DNA of 64,000 nucleotides, taken from positions 5,022,001-5,086,000 of the forward strand of contig NZ_AP031496.1 of NCBI RefSeq assembly GCF_042850945.1. The letters run 5' to 3'. The notes beneath the pieces are model-generated. The model saw only the letters and a list, made by a program, of their open reading frames with translations. It searched no databases and was not told the origin of the DNA. Made by a program: the position numbers and the translations under genes. Position 1 is the first letter of the stretch. Every line of letters starts with the position of its first letter. Source of the stretch: Halioxenophilus aromaticivorans. GTDB lineage: Bacteria > Pseudomonadota > Gammaproteobacteria > Pseudomonadales > Cellvibrionaceae. Of the stretch, positions 1-8,511 are shown in pieces.

Positions 1-1
1 T

Positions 2-34
2 ATCACCGCGGTGCGCACTGCACTGGGCTATTAG
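2..34 (+). CDS. Possible 3' end of a truncated upstream gene
   Basis: The second reading frame is open from the window edge for ten codons (ITAVRTALGY) and then meets TAG. It could be the C-terminus of a gene lying upstream, but the other two frames are also open for a similar length, so the choice of frame is a guess. The next 160 bases hold no gene; they contain an imperfect direct repeat of GGTTGGAACRCCAGG. Confidence 0.2.
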   Translation: MTAVRTALGY

Positions 35-192
35 TTAACACATAAGGTTGGAACACCAGGGGTTGGAACGCCAGGCAATGGAACAAAGAGCCCCAGATCA
101 GGGTACGGAGGCAAGTGTGGGCGAATTTCCAGCGGCGCTATTTCTAGCCGCCCTATTTTTAGCCGCCCTAGGCCGCCGGTCTGCCAGCAAGG

Positions 193-555
193 TTAATCCA
201 GGGCGGACTCAAAGTCCTCAAGTAGATCTAACGGCTCAACCTCTTGCCCGGCTAATTCGTCGTTCCAATTGATGCCCACCAGCAACTGATCGTCGTGCAT
301 GCCCGGCAACCAGTCATCCAAAAACTCTTCCGTGCTCACTGCCACCACCTGGTGCCCCTGCCACTCGTCGACACAGTGGCTCTCGGCGAACTCGGGCTGG
401 GACCAGAATGGCATCACCTGGCTCTGTGGGAAGGTCTCGGAGTCACACAGCGCCCAACCGTCGGGACCTTCCAAGCCCCAAACACAACCCGTGTCGGCGG
501 CATCGGTAATAAAACGGCTATAGTTTTCGTCTAGGTCGTCGCCGAGCGCGCTCAT
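193..555 (-). CDS. DUF2750 family protein
   Basis: A 120-residue acidic cytoplasmic protein with no signal peptide or membrane segment. The N-terminal half, with a segment like RFITDAADTGCVWGLEGPDGWALC followed by a Phe/Trp-rich stretch, matches the layout of DUF2750 proteins, where a Trp-Gly-Leu segment precedes a DGWA motif. The C-terminal half (WLPGM...GINW...) also fits that family. The molecular function of DUF2750 is not known. It is the last gene of a three-gene minus-strand run, 28 bases after the metalloprotease gene, so it is probably co-transcribed with the MBL hydrolase and the protease. Confidence 0.7.
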   Translation of the reverse strand: MSALGDDLDENYSRFITDAADTGCVWGLEGPDGWALCDSETFPQSQVMPFWSQPEFAESHCVDEWQGHQVVAVSTEEFLDDWLPGMHDDQLLVGINWNDELAGQEVEPLDLLEDFESALD

Positions 556-583
556 GGCTGTCCTTCAATGTTCAAAAAGTAAT

Positions 584-1303
584 TTAAAACCACAAGCAAT
601 GGCCGTGATGCTGCAGCCAGGTTTTCGCCGCTTGGTACTCTGGGCAAACCTTACCGACCAGCGACCAAAACCGAAGGCTGTGGTCAAAGTGCTGCAAATG
701 ACAGACTTCGTGGGCTACCAGATAGTCGATTACCGGCTCCGGAGCCTGCATGATCAACCAGTTAAATTGCAGGCTACCGTCGTGGGTGCAATGGCCCCAG
801 CGCGAGCGAGTTTTACGCAATTTTATCTGCTGGTAGCGCAAGCCCATCTGCCGAGTAAGCTGTTCGGTCTTGTGCGTGAGCACGGCCATGGCTTGTTGCT
901 GGTACCACTGGCTTAGCAGTCGCTCCAGCTTGGCTTGCGGGTCGCGCACTTTACGCCGAGACACCACCACCCGCAAGCTCTGGTCCTGAATCTCTACTCG
1001 ATCGACGGCGGCGACACGCACATCCAGGCTGTAGGGTTGGCCACAAAACCACCAACGCGCACCAGGTTCGTAGGTGCGCGGCGGGTAGAGCAGTGCTCGC
1101 TGGCGATACAGGGAGAGCTTTTCTTGCACCCAAGCCGCCCGCGCCAACACGAAACGCTGGATATCCCCCTGATGAACGAAGTTGGGGGCACGTACCACCA
1201 CCTGATCGCCACGCACTTGAATCTCAATGGTTTTACGCCGCGCAGAGCGACGCAAAGTGTAATTAAAGGGCAAATGAGTGGATTTTAGAGACTGGGTCGC
1301 CAT
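584..1303 (-). CDS. YgjP-type (DUF45/SprT-like) zinc metallopeptidase
   Basis: A 239-residue soluble protein of the YgjP/WLM-like metallopeptidase family. The zinc-binding helix HEVCH is at residues 198-202, with a likely third ligand at His208 in the HFDHS segment, and it is preceded by the family's WGHC and FNWLIMQAP segments (about 169-188). The N-terminal part is basic and resembles the DNA-associated SprT-like group, but the physiological substrate of this family is not established. The start codon lies three bases after the TAG of the MBL hydrolase gene, so the two are almost certainly translated from one message. The length is normal for the family. Confidence 0.85.
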   Translation of the reverse strand: MATQSLKSTHLPFNYTLRRSARRKTIEIQVRGDQVVVRAPNFVHQGDIQRFVLARAAWVQEKLSLYRQRALLYPPRTYEPGARWWFCGQPYSLDVRVAAVDRVEIQDQSLRVVVSRRKVRDPQAKLERLLSQWYQQQAMAVLTHKTEQLTRQMGLRYQQIKLRKTRSRWGHCTHDGSLQFNWLIMQAPEPVIDYLVAHEVCHLQHFDHSLRFWSLVGKVCPEYQAAKTWLQHHGHCLWF

Positions 1304-1306
1304 GGT

Positions 1307-1954
1307 CTAGCCGAAGTTTTTATCCGCAACGAAAGGATTGGTGTGTTTTTCGTGGCCAAAAGTGGACATCGGGCCATGGCCAGGCACAAAACGCACGTCA
1401 TCACCCAAGGGCCACAGCTTGCCGCGAATGGATTGCACCAAATCATTAAAGTTACCTCGAGGGAAATCAGTACGTCCCACACTACCGGCAAACAGCAAAT
1501 CGCCGACAAACGCGATTTGACTGGTTGCCTCGTAAAAAATCACATGGCCAGGGGTGTGGCCAGGACAATGCAGCACGTCGAAGGTAAGGTTACCCAAGGT
1601 TAGCTGATCGCCATCATTTAACCATTGGCTAGGTTCAAATACTTCGGCCGGCGGAAAATTCACTTGAGCGGCAAAACGGGGCAAATCTTGCAACCAAAAT
1701 AGGTCTTCCCGGTGGGGGCCAATGATGGGTACATCAAACTGCCGCGCCAAATCCGGTGATGCGGCCACGTGATCCAAATGGCCATGGGTTAGCCAAATGG
1801 CGTGGGGCGTTAGGCCCTCTTCGCTCAGTACAGCCTGGATGCGGTCGATGTCGCCGCCCGGATCCACTAACACGGTCTGTTTGGTCTGGTCACACCACAG
1901 CACGCTGCAGTTTTGCTGAAAGGCCGTCACCGGGATAATACGAAATTTAAGCAT
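1307..1954 (-). CDS. MBL-fold metallohydrolase, YcbL/glyoxalase II-like
   Basis: A metallo-beta-lactamase-fold hydrolase of about 215 residues. The motif THGHLDH near residues 56-62 binds the dinuclear metal centre, and later segments GHTPGHV, FVGDLLFAGSVGRTDF and VPGHGP complete the glyoxalase II-like ligand set. The opening FRIIPVTAFQQNCSVLW matches YcbL-type proteins, which is why I start at the ATG at 1954; an in-frame ATG at 1972 would add six residues. Neither has a clear ribosome-binding site. The family hydrolyses thioesters such as S-D-lactoylglutathione, but specificity cannot be read from sequence. It is first in a run with the YgjP protease and DUF2750. Confidence 0.85.
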   Translation of the reverse strand: MLKFRIIPVTAFQQNCSVLWCDQTKQTVLVDPGGDIDRIQAVLSEEGLTPHAIWLTHGHLDHVAASPDLARQFDVPIIGPHREDLFWLQDLPRFAAQVNFPPAEVFEPSQWLNDGDQLTLGNLTFDVLHCPGHTPGHVIFYEATSQIAFVGDLLFAGSVGRTDFPRGNFNDLVQSIRGKLWPLGDDVRFVPGHGPMSTFGHEKHTNPFVADKNFG

Positions 1955-2277
1955 AGAAACAGGCCCATTCATTTAGGGTTTAAAACCGACGATTTATAGT
2001 AGTGGTCACAAGGGACTCAAACCGGGTTATTATAGCGCCCGTGCCAGCTAACAACAGTGGCCTAAACGATACACGCCAACCTGCACTAAAGCGCCCCCTC
2101 TATAGAGAAGGCCGTAGGGGCCGCACACTATTGGTGCGTCCAGGCCAGTGACTGGCCACATTTGGCAAGACTTTAATAAATTTGACCTACCCCTTCTGCC
2201 CAGCTCGCGTTACGGCGGCCGGCGCGTCAGTCAAATTTGATTGTAATTCACCGATTTAGACCCCAAATTACGCTCTT
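1955..2277. other. Divergent intergenic region without a gene
   Basis: This 323-base gap separates the minus-strand hydrolase operon from the plus-strand kinase gene and must carry both promoters. I see no convincing -35/-10 pair, RNA gene or repeat. Confidence 0.5.
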
Positions 2278-4467
2278 ATGGACTTAGAAATTCCCGGCTA
2301 CGATATTATTGAGCGCATAGGCAGCGGCGGCATGGCCTCGGTTTACCGTGCCAGCCAGAAAACCTTCCAGCGCGACGTGGCCCTTAAAGTTCTACGCCAG
2401 GATTTGGGCAGCGATGAAAAATACAGCGAGCGCTTTGTGCAAGAATCGCAGATTATCGCTAGGCTGCACCATAGCCATATTGTGCAGGTGTACGATGTCG
2501 GCCAGTTCAAAAACCTGTTCTATGTGGCCATGGAGTTCCTGAGCGGCCGCAACCTGTCTGAGATGCTGCGCCAGCAGCGCGTGGATCGCAACCGAGCAGT
2601 TCGCATTTTTTCGCAAATTGCCTCGGCGCTGGACTATTCACACCAAAAAGGCATTGTTCACCGCGATGTTAAGCCCGACAACATTATGTTTCGTGATGAC
2701 GGCGCGGCGGTGCTCACCGACTTTGGCATAGCCAAAGACACCGACGCCTCCATGGAGCTGACGCAAACCGGCACCATTATGGGCACCCCCAAGTACATGA
2801 GCCCAGAGCAGATACGTGGTGGAACCGTAAGTCCCTCCTCTGATCTGTACAGCATGGGCGTGGTGTTTTTCCAAATGCTCACCGGCAGTGTGCCCTACAG
2901 CGGCGCCACCCTAGTGGAGGTTGCGGTTAAGCACCTCAACGAGCCCATCCCTACCCTGGACGATCATCTCAGCCACTTTCAACCGATTATCGACAAAATT
3001 TTGGCCAAAAAGCCCGAAGATCGATATCACCGCGGCAAGGAGATCTTGAACGATCTGGCCAAGGTTGAGCACCGGGCGGTGAACGTTTTGTTGGATACCG
3101 ACGACGAAGAAGATCTGCTGCACGACACCGGCCGCCTAATGGCACCCATTGTTGACGAGGCCGATCTCGACAACCAGGACAGCATCAACAACACGGTTAC
3201 CAACCACGATGGCGTGACCTTGCTTAGCTTGGAAGGCATGGATCAGGGCATTGACGCCACCACCATTCGTGCAGAATCCCCAGTAACCGGTAAGTACAAG
3301 CGAGTCACCACGGCCAGAGCCGCCAGCCATGGCGACAGCAGCACCACAGACCATAGCGAAGATGATACCCTGGTGGCGGAAGCGCCCACGCCTGCGGCCG
3401 CCAAGAAAGCGGAACCTGTAACCAGCGCCCCCAGCCGCACTGGCAGTACCAAACGCAATGCCAGCGAAGACCCCATGGACACTACCCACTGGGAGTACCT
3501 GCTCGATCAGCCCGAAGCTGGCAGCGAAGCTGAAGCCACCAACGACGCCAAACCTAATTGGACGCTCTACAGCGGTATCGCCATTGCCTTTATGATAGTG
3601 GTGGTTGTCGTCGCTTGGATTGCGCCTTCCGTGGGGCCAAGTGAGTTCCCAAATACCCACGATGCACGCTTGAACACAGATGCAACGCAGCCGGCATCGC
3701 CAACAGTGGCCGGTAGTGTTCCCCCCCAAAATGAGACCACCAGTGGCGGCAGCAGCGTAGCACCGGCCAATGCCCCAACCAATGCCCTAGCCGAAAGCGC
3801 ACTGGATGAAACCCGGGTGGTGGAGAATTCCCTGGTGCAAGGGGAAGTAATCAAAAACGAACCAAGTGCTAAACCTGCCGACACGCCCGCAGTAGAGCAG
3901 CCCGTGGCAGAGGCCGTTCCAGCAGAGGCCGCATTGGATGCTGAGACCCAGGCCACCATCGCTCAATTACTAGCCGCCGCCCGTACCGACGAGCGCAGTG
4001 CTCGCCTTACGCAACCACTGGGTAACAATGCCCTGGTAAAGTATCGCCAGGTGTTGGCGCTGGACGCCGAAAACACCGACGCGCAACTGGGTATTAGCCG
4101 AATCGCCGACCACTTTGTGGCCAACGCCGAGCAGTTCCCCAGCAAAGAGAATATGGGTTTGGCGTACTCGGTACTCTCTGACGCCAAAGATGCCAGCCCA
4201 GGCAACCCTTACCTGTACCGCATTAATCAGCGCTTAAAAGTGGTGACTGACAGCACCAAGGCCAGCGCCAACCAGGCTGATACCCTCTACAAAAAGCTGC
4301 AGGTGCAGGGGCTGTTGCGCAGTGCCGAAATCGACGAGCGTGAAGGCCGCTTAATGGCTCCCGCGCACAACAATGCCGCCGATAAGTATCGCAAGGTACT
4401 GGACATTGACCCGAGCAATAAGGTTGCCTCAGAGCGGTTAGCCTCCATAGAACAAGACCAGCCCTAG
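2278..4467 (+). CDS. Transmembrane Hanks-type Ser/Thr protein kinase
   Basis: A 729-residue eukaryote-like kinase. The catalytic domain fills about residues 8-265: Gly-rich loop IGSGGMASVY (14-23), Lys37 in VALKV, catalytic loop HRDVKPDN (128-135, Asp130), DFG (148-150), then the GTPKYMSPEQ activation segment. A low-complexity, acidic and Ala/Thr-rich linker leads to one membrane helix (about 431-451), and the rest should be periplasmic. The periplasmic end holds two copies of a segment with the pattern DER-RL--P--NNA--KYR-VL--D, suggesting TPR-like repeats; there are no PASTA domains. All catalytic residues are present. A phosphatase partner is not adjacent. No strong Shine-Dalgarno precedes the ATG. 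Confidence 0.93.
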   Translation: MDLEIPGYDIIERIGSGGMASVYRASQKTFQRDVALKVLRQDLGSDEKYSERFVQESQIIARLHHSHIVQVYDVGQFKNLFYVAMEFLSGRNLSEMLRQQRVDRNRAVRIFSQIASALDYSHQKGIVHRDVKPDNIMFRDDGAAVLTDFGIAKDTDASMELTQTGTIMGTPKYMSPEQIRGGTVSPSSDLYSMGVVFFQMLTGSVPYSGATLVEVAVKHLNEPIPTLDDHLSHFQPIIDKILAKKPEDRYHRGKEILNDLAKVEHRAVNVLLDTDDEEDLLHDTGRLMAPIVDEADLDNQDSINNTVTNHDGVTLLSLEGMDQGIDATTIRAESPVTGKYKRVTTARAASHGDSSTTDHSEDDTLVAEAPTPAAAKKAEPVTSAPSRTGSTKRNASEDPMDTTHWEYLLDQPEAGSEAEATNDAKPNWTLYSGIAIAFMIVVVVVAWIAPSVGPSEFPNTHDARLNTDATQPASPTVAGSVPPQNETTSGGSSVAPANAPTNALAESALDETRVVENSLVQGEVIKNEPSAKPADTPAVEQPVAEAVPAEAALDAETQATIAQLLAAARTDERSARLTQPLGNNALVKYRQVLALDAENTDAQLGISRIADHFVANAEQFPSKENMGLAYSVLSDAKDASPGNPYLYRINQRLKVVTDSTKASANQADTLYKKLQVQGLLRSAEIDEREGRLMAPAHNNAADKYRKVLDIDPSNKVASERLASIEQDQP

Positions 4468-4477
4468 GCTGGTCTTT
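4454..4477 (+). terminator. Hairpin overlapping the kinase stop codon
   Basis: AAGACCAGCC-CTA-GGCTGGTCTT is a perfect 10-bp stem with a three-base loop. The TAG stop codon lies in the loop and 3' arm. The U-run is short (CTTT), so it may act as an intrinsic terminator or simply protect the 3' end. Confidence 0.6.
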
Positions 4478-4663
4478 GGCCCTGACCCCAAGCTTGGCGG
4501 GCTTACTGCCAATAGCCTTCTCTTCACCCTTTTAAGGTTAAGCGCTTGCGATGCTTGGGCCTTATGATCCAGGCTCGACGAAGCTATCTTTTTACGTGTT
4601 CTCTTTATTCTCTGAGCCCCGGTTCCTTAAACGCTTACCCTCTAAGCCAATGGCCCCCTATAA

Positions 4664-4715
4664 CTAAGACTTTTACCTAAGACTTTTACCCAGGACCTTT
4701 ACCTAGGACTTTGGC
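4664..4715. repeat. Four 13-bp tandem repeats at the end of pssA
   Basis: Four head-to-tail 13-base units: two identical CTAAGACTTTTAC copies, then CCAGGACCTTTAC and CTAGGACTTTGGC. The last unit includes the pssA stop codon and its final codons, so the array appears to have grown outward from the gene's 3' end by duplication with later divergence. Confidence 0.8.
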
Positions 4716-5509
4716 TTAAGCCTACTGTGAGCCGCTCTGAAGATAGCTTGCAAAGGCCCAGAGGCGGCGTAGAGTATGCCAATCAGCAGCAACACACGCG
4801 GCGGGTCTATGGTGATAATGGTAAACAGCAAAACTGTGACGATGATAAATACAAACGGAACTCGGCCTTTAAAATCGATACCCTTCATACTTTGATAACG
4901 CACGTTAGAGACCATCAACAAAGCAACCGCCAGAGTCACCATGCCACACAGCAAGCCGATGGCCGGACCAACACCCACCTCATAACCCGTCCACACCATA
5001 GTGGCAACAAAACCGGCTGCAGCTGGGCTGGCCAGGCCGGTGAAATAGCGTTTATCCGCCGTGTGCACCTGGGCATTAAAGCGCGCCAGACGCAGCGCCG
5101 CACAAGCCACATAGGCAAAGGCAATGGCCCACCCCAACTTACCCAAACCGGTAAGGGCCCAGTTAAACATCAAAATAGACGGCGCTATGCCAAACGACAC
5201 CAAGTCGGACATGGAATCGTATTGCACGCCAAATTCACTTTGAGTATTGGTGAGCCGTGCAATGCGGCCGTCCAGTCCATCTAAAATACCTGCCACCACG
5301 ATGGCAATGGCGGCTTGCTCAAAACTGCCTTGGGTAGATGCGATTATGGCGTAAAAGCCAGCAAATAAGGCACCTGTGGTGAATAGGTTCGGCAGTAGGT
5401 ATACGCCCTTGCGACGTATGCGCTTATCGCCCTCTTGCACTTCTTCTTCGTGTTCATCTACCGGGAGGGATAAATTATTGGTATCCGTGTTATTTTGCGG
5501 TTGGGTCAC
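4703..5509 (-). CDS. pssA: CDP-diacylglycerol--serine O-phosphatidyltransferase
   Basis: An integral inner-membrane enzyme that makes phosphatidylserine from CDP-diacylglycerol and L-serine, the precursor of phosphatidylethanolamine. The CDP-alcohol phosphotransferase signature DG-x2-AR-x8-G-x3-D-x3-D is intact (DGRIAR...GVQYDSMSD), followed by several hydrophobic helices. The N-terminal VDEHEEEV...GVYLLPNLFTT resembles the Pseudomonas enzyme. I choose the GTG at 5509 (268 residues) because AGGA sits six bases upstream and the length fits the family; the frame stays open back to 5614, but that extension is not conserved-looking. It follows ilvC on the same strand, but a terminator and an intron now separate them. 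Confidence 0.92.
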   Translation of the reverse strand: MTQPQNNTDTNNLSLPVDEHEEEVQEGDKRIRRKGVYLLPNLFTTGALFAGFYAIIASTQGSFEQAAIAIVVAGILDGLDGRIARLTNTQSEFGVQYDSMSDLVSFGIAPSILMFNWALTGLGKLGWAIAFAYVACAALRLARFNAQVHTADKRYFTGLASPAAAGFVATMVWTGYEVGVGPAIGLLCGMVTLAVALLMVSNVRYQSMKGIDFKGRVPFVFIIVTVLLFTIITIDPPRVLLLIGILYAASGPLQAIFRAAHSRLKPKS

Positions 5510-5664
5510 GATTGATCCTGTTGATTCGACTATGGACAACTCGGCACAGTGCTGCCACGCACGAGAACTGGGGGCAATCTTAAGCGAAGCGTGTGCATAA
5601 GCAAGAGCTAGCAAGCCTTAGGGCCGGAATCTAGTGCGGATGCCCCCAAAGCACTCAGCCAAAG

Positions 5665-6329
5665 ATCGAGTAGGAGGCGGGATTACTCCCGCCGCCCTCT
5701 CACACCACCGGGCATACGGTTGCGTACCACGGCGTTTCCTGTCTCTACACAGACGTGAAGCGAGCTTTGTTCCGTTTTATTATTCGCCTGCCAATCACAA
5801 ATCACTGCAACATTCATTGGAGTACCGCTGCGCAGAAAAGTTATTGCAAGCCCTCTTACAAGGCATCTGATTAGATTGGTCAGAGAGATAATATGACTAT
5901 CCGCTCATGACAGCTTCGGCCCTTCAGTTTACGGTGACAGACCTACTATGGCGTCTGCTGACTTCTGTCACTGCATCTGAGCACCTCACTATGCCAGTAG
6001 CCAGAGGCACAACGACAGACCTCCCAAGGTAATGCGCGTGACCTTCACACTTATATCTGCCGCATCTACATCCACAGCTTCCGTGTAAGTACTGGGTTTT
6101 GAAGATATTGGCCTGCTCACCCGCTGAAGATGCCTTCTATGCGATTCCTGTTCGTCAGGCCAGTGTTTTGCCTTCGGCTTACTTCCGGCCGACGCTCCGG
6201 AGATTCCACCTCACGATGGACACCCTTGCCGTTCTGCTAATCGTTCCCCTTACCGGGCCGATAAGTCATCCGACCGCCACCACGCGTATCGGAACAGCGC
6301 ATACGCGCTAAACGCCATGCCTGGCACAC
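5665..6329 (-). mobile_element. ORF-less group II intron, probably bacterial class C
   Basis: Read on the minus strand, the element starts with GTGTGCC (6329), directly behind the T-run of the ilvC terminator, and ends near CTCGAT (5665). The 3' end carries a domain V-like hairpin around 5700-5745 (GGTACG, short loop, CGTATGCC) and a domain VI-like perfect hairpin GGCGGGA-GTAA-TCCCGCC at 5675-5692. The internal sequence resembles the 5' ribozyme domains of bacterial group II introns. No reverse transcriptase/maturase frame remains; only short frames without RT motifs exist. Insertion immediately after a rho-independent terminator is the known habit of class C introns. The boundaries are estimates. 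Mobility would need a maturase from elsewhere. Confidence 0.75.
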
Positions 6330-6332
6330 CCC

Positions 6333-6356
6333 AAAAAAAACGGCCCCGAAGGGCCG
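6333..6356 (-). terminator. Rho-independent terminator of ilvC
   Basis: On the minus strand CGGCCC-TTCG-GGGCCG is followed by eight T residues. It lies 26 bases after the ilvC stop codon and abuts the 5' end of the group II intron. Confidence 0.92.
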
Positions 6357-6381
6357 CTATGAACAAAACCAATGCCGAAGC

Positions 6382-7398
6382 TTAGTTTTTGCTCTTATCA
6401 ATGATTTTCTTGGAGGTAATCCAAGGCATCATGCTGCGCAGTTTCTCACCAACAACTTCAATGCCGTGGGCGGCGTTGTTGCGACGGTGGGCAGTCATTG
6501 AAGCGTAGTTAGTCGCCCCTTCGGTGATGAACATTTTGGCGTATTCACCAGACTGAATGCGCTTGAGGGCATTACGCATGGCTTCGCGGGATTGATCGTT
6601 GATCACCTCAGTGCCAGTTACGTACTCACCGTACTCGGCATTGTTAGAGATGGAGTAATTCATGTCGGCGATGCCGCCTTCGTACATTAAATCAACAATC
6701 AGCTTGAGCTCGTGCAAACACTCGAAGTAAGCCATCTCGGGCGCGTAGCCGGCCTCTACCAGTGTCTCAAAACCGGCTTTAACCAGCTCTACTGCACCGC
6801 CACACAATACGGCTTGCTCGCCGAACAGGTCAGTTTCGGTTTCGTCTTTGAAAGTGGTTTCGATGATACCGGTACGACCGCCACCAACGGCAGAGGCGTA
6901 GCTCAAAGCAACTTCTTTGGCGCGGCCAGAGGCGTCTTGGAAAATAGCAATCAGATCAGGAATACCGCCGCCGTTAACGAATTCATTACGTACGGTGTGG
7001 CCTGGGGCTTTAGGTGCAATCATGATGACGTCTAGGTCAGCGCGAGGAACCACTTGGTTGTAGTGTACAGAGAAGCCATGGGCAAAGGCTAGGGTAGCGC
7101 CTTGCTTGATGTTAGGCTCAATCACATCGCGGTACAAAGCGGCATGGTTTTCGTCTGGGGCCAGAATCATAACAACATCAGCACCGGCAACGGCCTCTTC
7201 GATACTGGCAACTTTCAAACCGTGGGCCTCAGCTTTAGCCGCTGAAGAAGAGCCCGCACGCAGACCAACGGTAACGCTGGAGCCAGAATCTTGCAGGTTA
7301 CAGGCGTGGGCGTGACCCTGTGAACCATAACCAATGATGGCAACCTGCTTGCCCTGGATAATGGATAAATCGCAGTCTTTGTCGTAATAAATTTGCAT
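6382..7398 (-). CDS. ilvC: Ketol-acid reductoisomerase (class I)
   Basis: Second common enzyme of valine, leucine and isoleucine synthesis: an NADPH- and Mg-dependent isomerisation and reduction of 2-acetolactate or 2-aceto-2-hydroxybutyrate. The protein has 338 residues, the class I length. The Rossmann motif GYGSQGHAHA lies at about 23-32. The acidic metal-binding helices follow (DLFGEQAVLCGG and the FECLHELKLIVDLMYEGG segment). I start at ATG 7398 (MQIYYDKD), which has GGAGAG upstream; the frame extends 11 codons further without similarity. It is divergent from its regulator ilvY, with a 194-bp shared regulatory region, and is followed by a strong terminator. Confidence 0.97.
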   Translation of the reverse strand: MQIYYDKDCDLSIIQGKQVAIIGYGSQGHAHACNLQDSGSSVTVGLRAGSSSAAKAEAHGLKVASIEEAVAGADVVMILAPDENHAALYRDVIEPNIKQGATLAFAHGFSVHYNQVVPRADLDVIMIAPKAPGHTVRNEFVNGGGIPDLIAIFQDASGRAKEVALSYASAVGGGRTGIIETTFKDETETDLFGEQAVLCGGAVELVKAGFETLVEAGYAPEMAYFECLHELKLIVDLMYEGGIADMNYSISNNAEYGEYVTGTEVINDQSREAMRNALKRIQSGEYAKMFITEGATNYASMTAHRRNNAAHGIEVVGEKLRSMMPWITSKKIIDKSKN

Positions 7399-7484
7399 GG
7401 TGTACTCTCTCCGATGTTGGTGCTGGCACACTTATGCCCACACCGATGTGATGAAAACCCGCGCAGTGTACGCCGGCATTCAAG

Positions 7485-7530
7485 TTGCGTAAAATGAAAT
7501 ATTTGAAACCTAATATCCCATCTTACGCAA
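7485..7530. promoter_or_regulatory. Putative IlvY operator between ilvC and ilvY
   Basis: TTGCGTAA at 7485-7492 is repeated in inverted orientation as TTACGCAA at 7523-7530, a perfect 8-base inverted repeat with 30 bases between arms. It sits in the divergent ilvC/ilvY gap, closer to ilvY. LysR-type regulators such as IlvY bind dyads in such positions to control both genes. Assignment to IlvY is inferred from position. Confidence 0.55.
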
Positions 7531-7592
7531 CACCCTCCGGTTTGCTTATCAGGGTTACCACTAAGGGCAAAGGCAATCTAAGGGCAACGACA

Positions 7593-8459
7593 ATGGACGA
7601 TAAGGCGCTCAAACAATTTGTCACCTTGGCCGAGGTACTGCACTTCGGCAAGGCAGCCGAGCGCTGCCACCTGAGCGCCTCGGCACTTAGCCGCTCTATC
7701 CAAGCCTTGGAAGAGGAATTAGGCACCCGCTTATTTGTGCGCGATAACCGCCACGTCAGCCTCACGCGAGAGGGCAAGGTGTTTTGGCAACAGGCCCAAC
7801 CACTGCTCAACCAATGGCAACAAGTAAAGGACAGCGTTGGTAAGCAAAGCCGAGAGCTGGCGGGCGAATTGAAGATCTATTGCTCGGTCACCGCCAGTTA
7901 CAGCTTTTTATACGACATACTGCACGAGTTCCGTAAGCGCCAACCCAATATTGAAATCAAACTCAGTACCGGTGACCCAGCCCTGGCCATCAATCGAGTG
8001 CGCGAGGGCTTAGAAGACATTGCCATCTCTGCCCGGCCGGAAAAATTGCCCCGAGGCGTTAACTTTACTCGTATACAAACCACGCCTTTATTAATGATTG
8101 CCGAGCGCGAGGCAGCGCAACTATACCTACGCAACGCGCGCCACTTCTGGCAGGCCACGCCGATTATTCTGCCCATGGAGGGCCTGGCGAGAGATAAAAC
8201 CCTAGCTTGGTTTGAACGTAACCGGCTAGACCCGAACATCTACGCTCGGGTGGCGGGCAACGAGGCTATTGTGAGCATGGTGTCGCTGGGCTTTGGCGCC
8301 GGCGTGGTGCCGGAGATTGTGTTAGCCAACAGCCCGTTAAAAGACCGGGTGTCGGCGTTGCCCATTAGCAACGCCGTAGGGGATTTTGATGTGGGGTTGT
8401 TTGCCCTCAGCAAGCGCTTAAAAGACCCACTAGTGCAAGAATTTTGGCAGAGCCAATAA
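7593..8459 (+). CDS. ilvY: LysR-type activator of ilvC
   Basis: A LysR-family regulator of 288 residues. The N-terminal winged helix-turn-helix (MDDKALKQFVTLAEVLHFGKAAERCHLSASALSRSIQALE) matches IlvY closely, and the substrate-binding domain fills the rest. In enterobacteria IlvY activates ilvC when acetohydroxy-acid substrates accumulate and represses its own gene. I choose the ATG at 7593, since IlvY homologues begin with this segment; the frame is open 36 codons upstream but runs through the operator dyad. Its divergent position next to ilvC supports the assignment. Confidence 0.93.
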   Translation: MDDKALKQFVTLAEVLHFGKAAERCHLSASALSRSIQALEEELGTRLFVRDNRHVSLTREGKVFWQQAQPLLNQWQQVKDSVGKQSRELAGELKIYCSVTASYSFLYDILHEFRKRQPNIEIKLSTGDPALAINRVREGLEDIAISARPEKLPRGVNFTRIQTTPLLMIAEREAAQLYLRNARHFWQATPIILPMEGLARDKTLAWFERNRLDPNIYARVAGNEAIVSMVSLGFGAGVVPEIVLANSPLKDRVSALPISNAVGDFDVGLFALSKRLKDPLVQEFWQSQ

Positions 8460-8511
8460 ACCGGCCGGTATAAATTGGCCCAATAACAGCGATTCAACAA
8501 TAGACAAGGGT

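Noticed and set aside
4727..5284. Long plus-strand frame opposite pssA
   Set aside because: It lies wholly opposite the conserved pssA coding frame and has no family match.
6099..6311. Small frames inside the intron block (also 5634-5870)
   Set aside because: They have no RT or maturase motifs and fall in the ribozyme-like sequence on the opposite strand.
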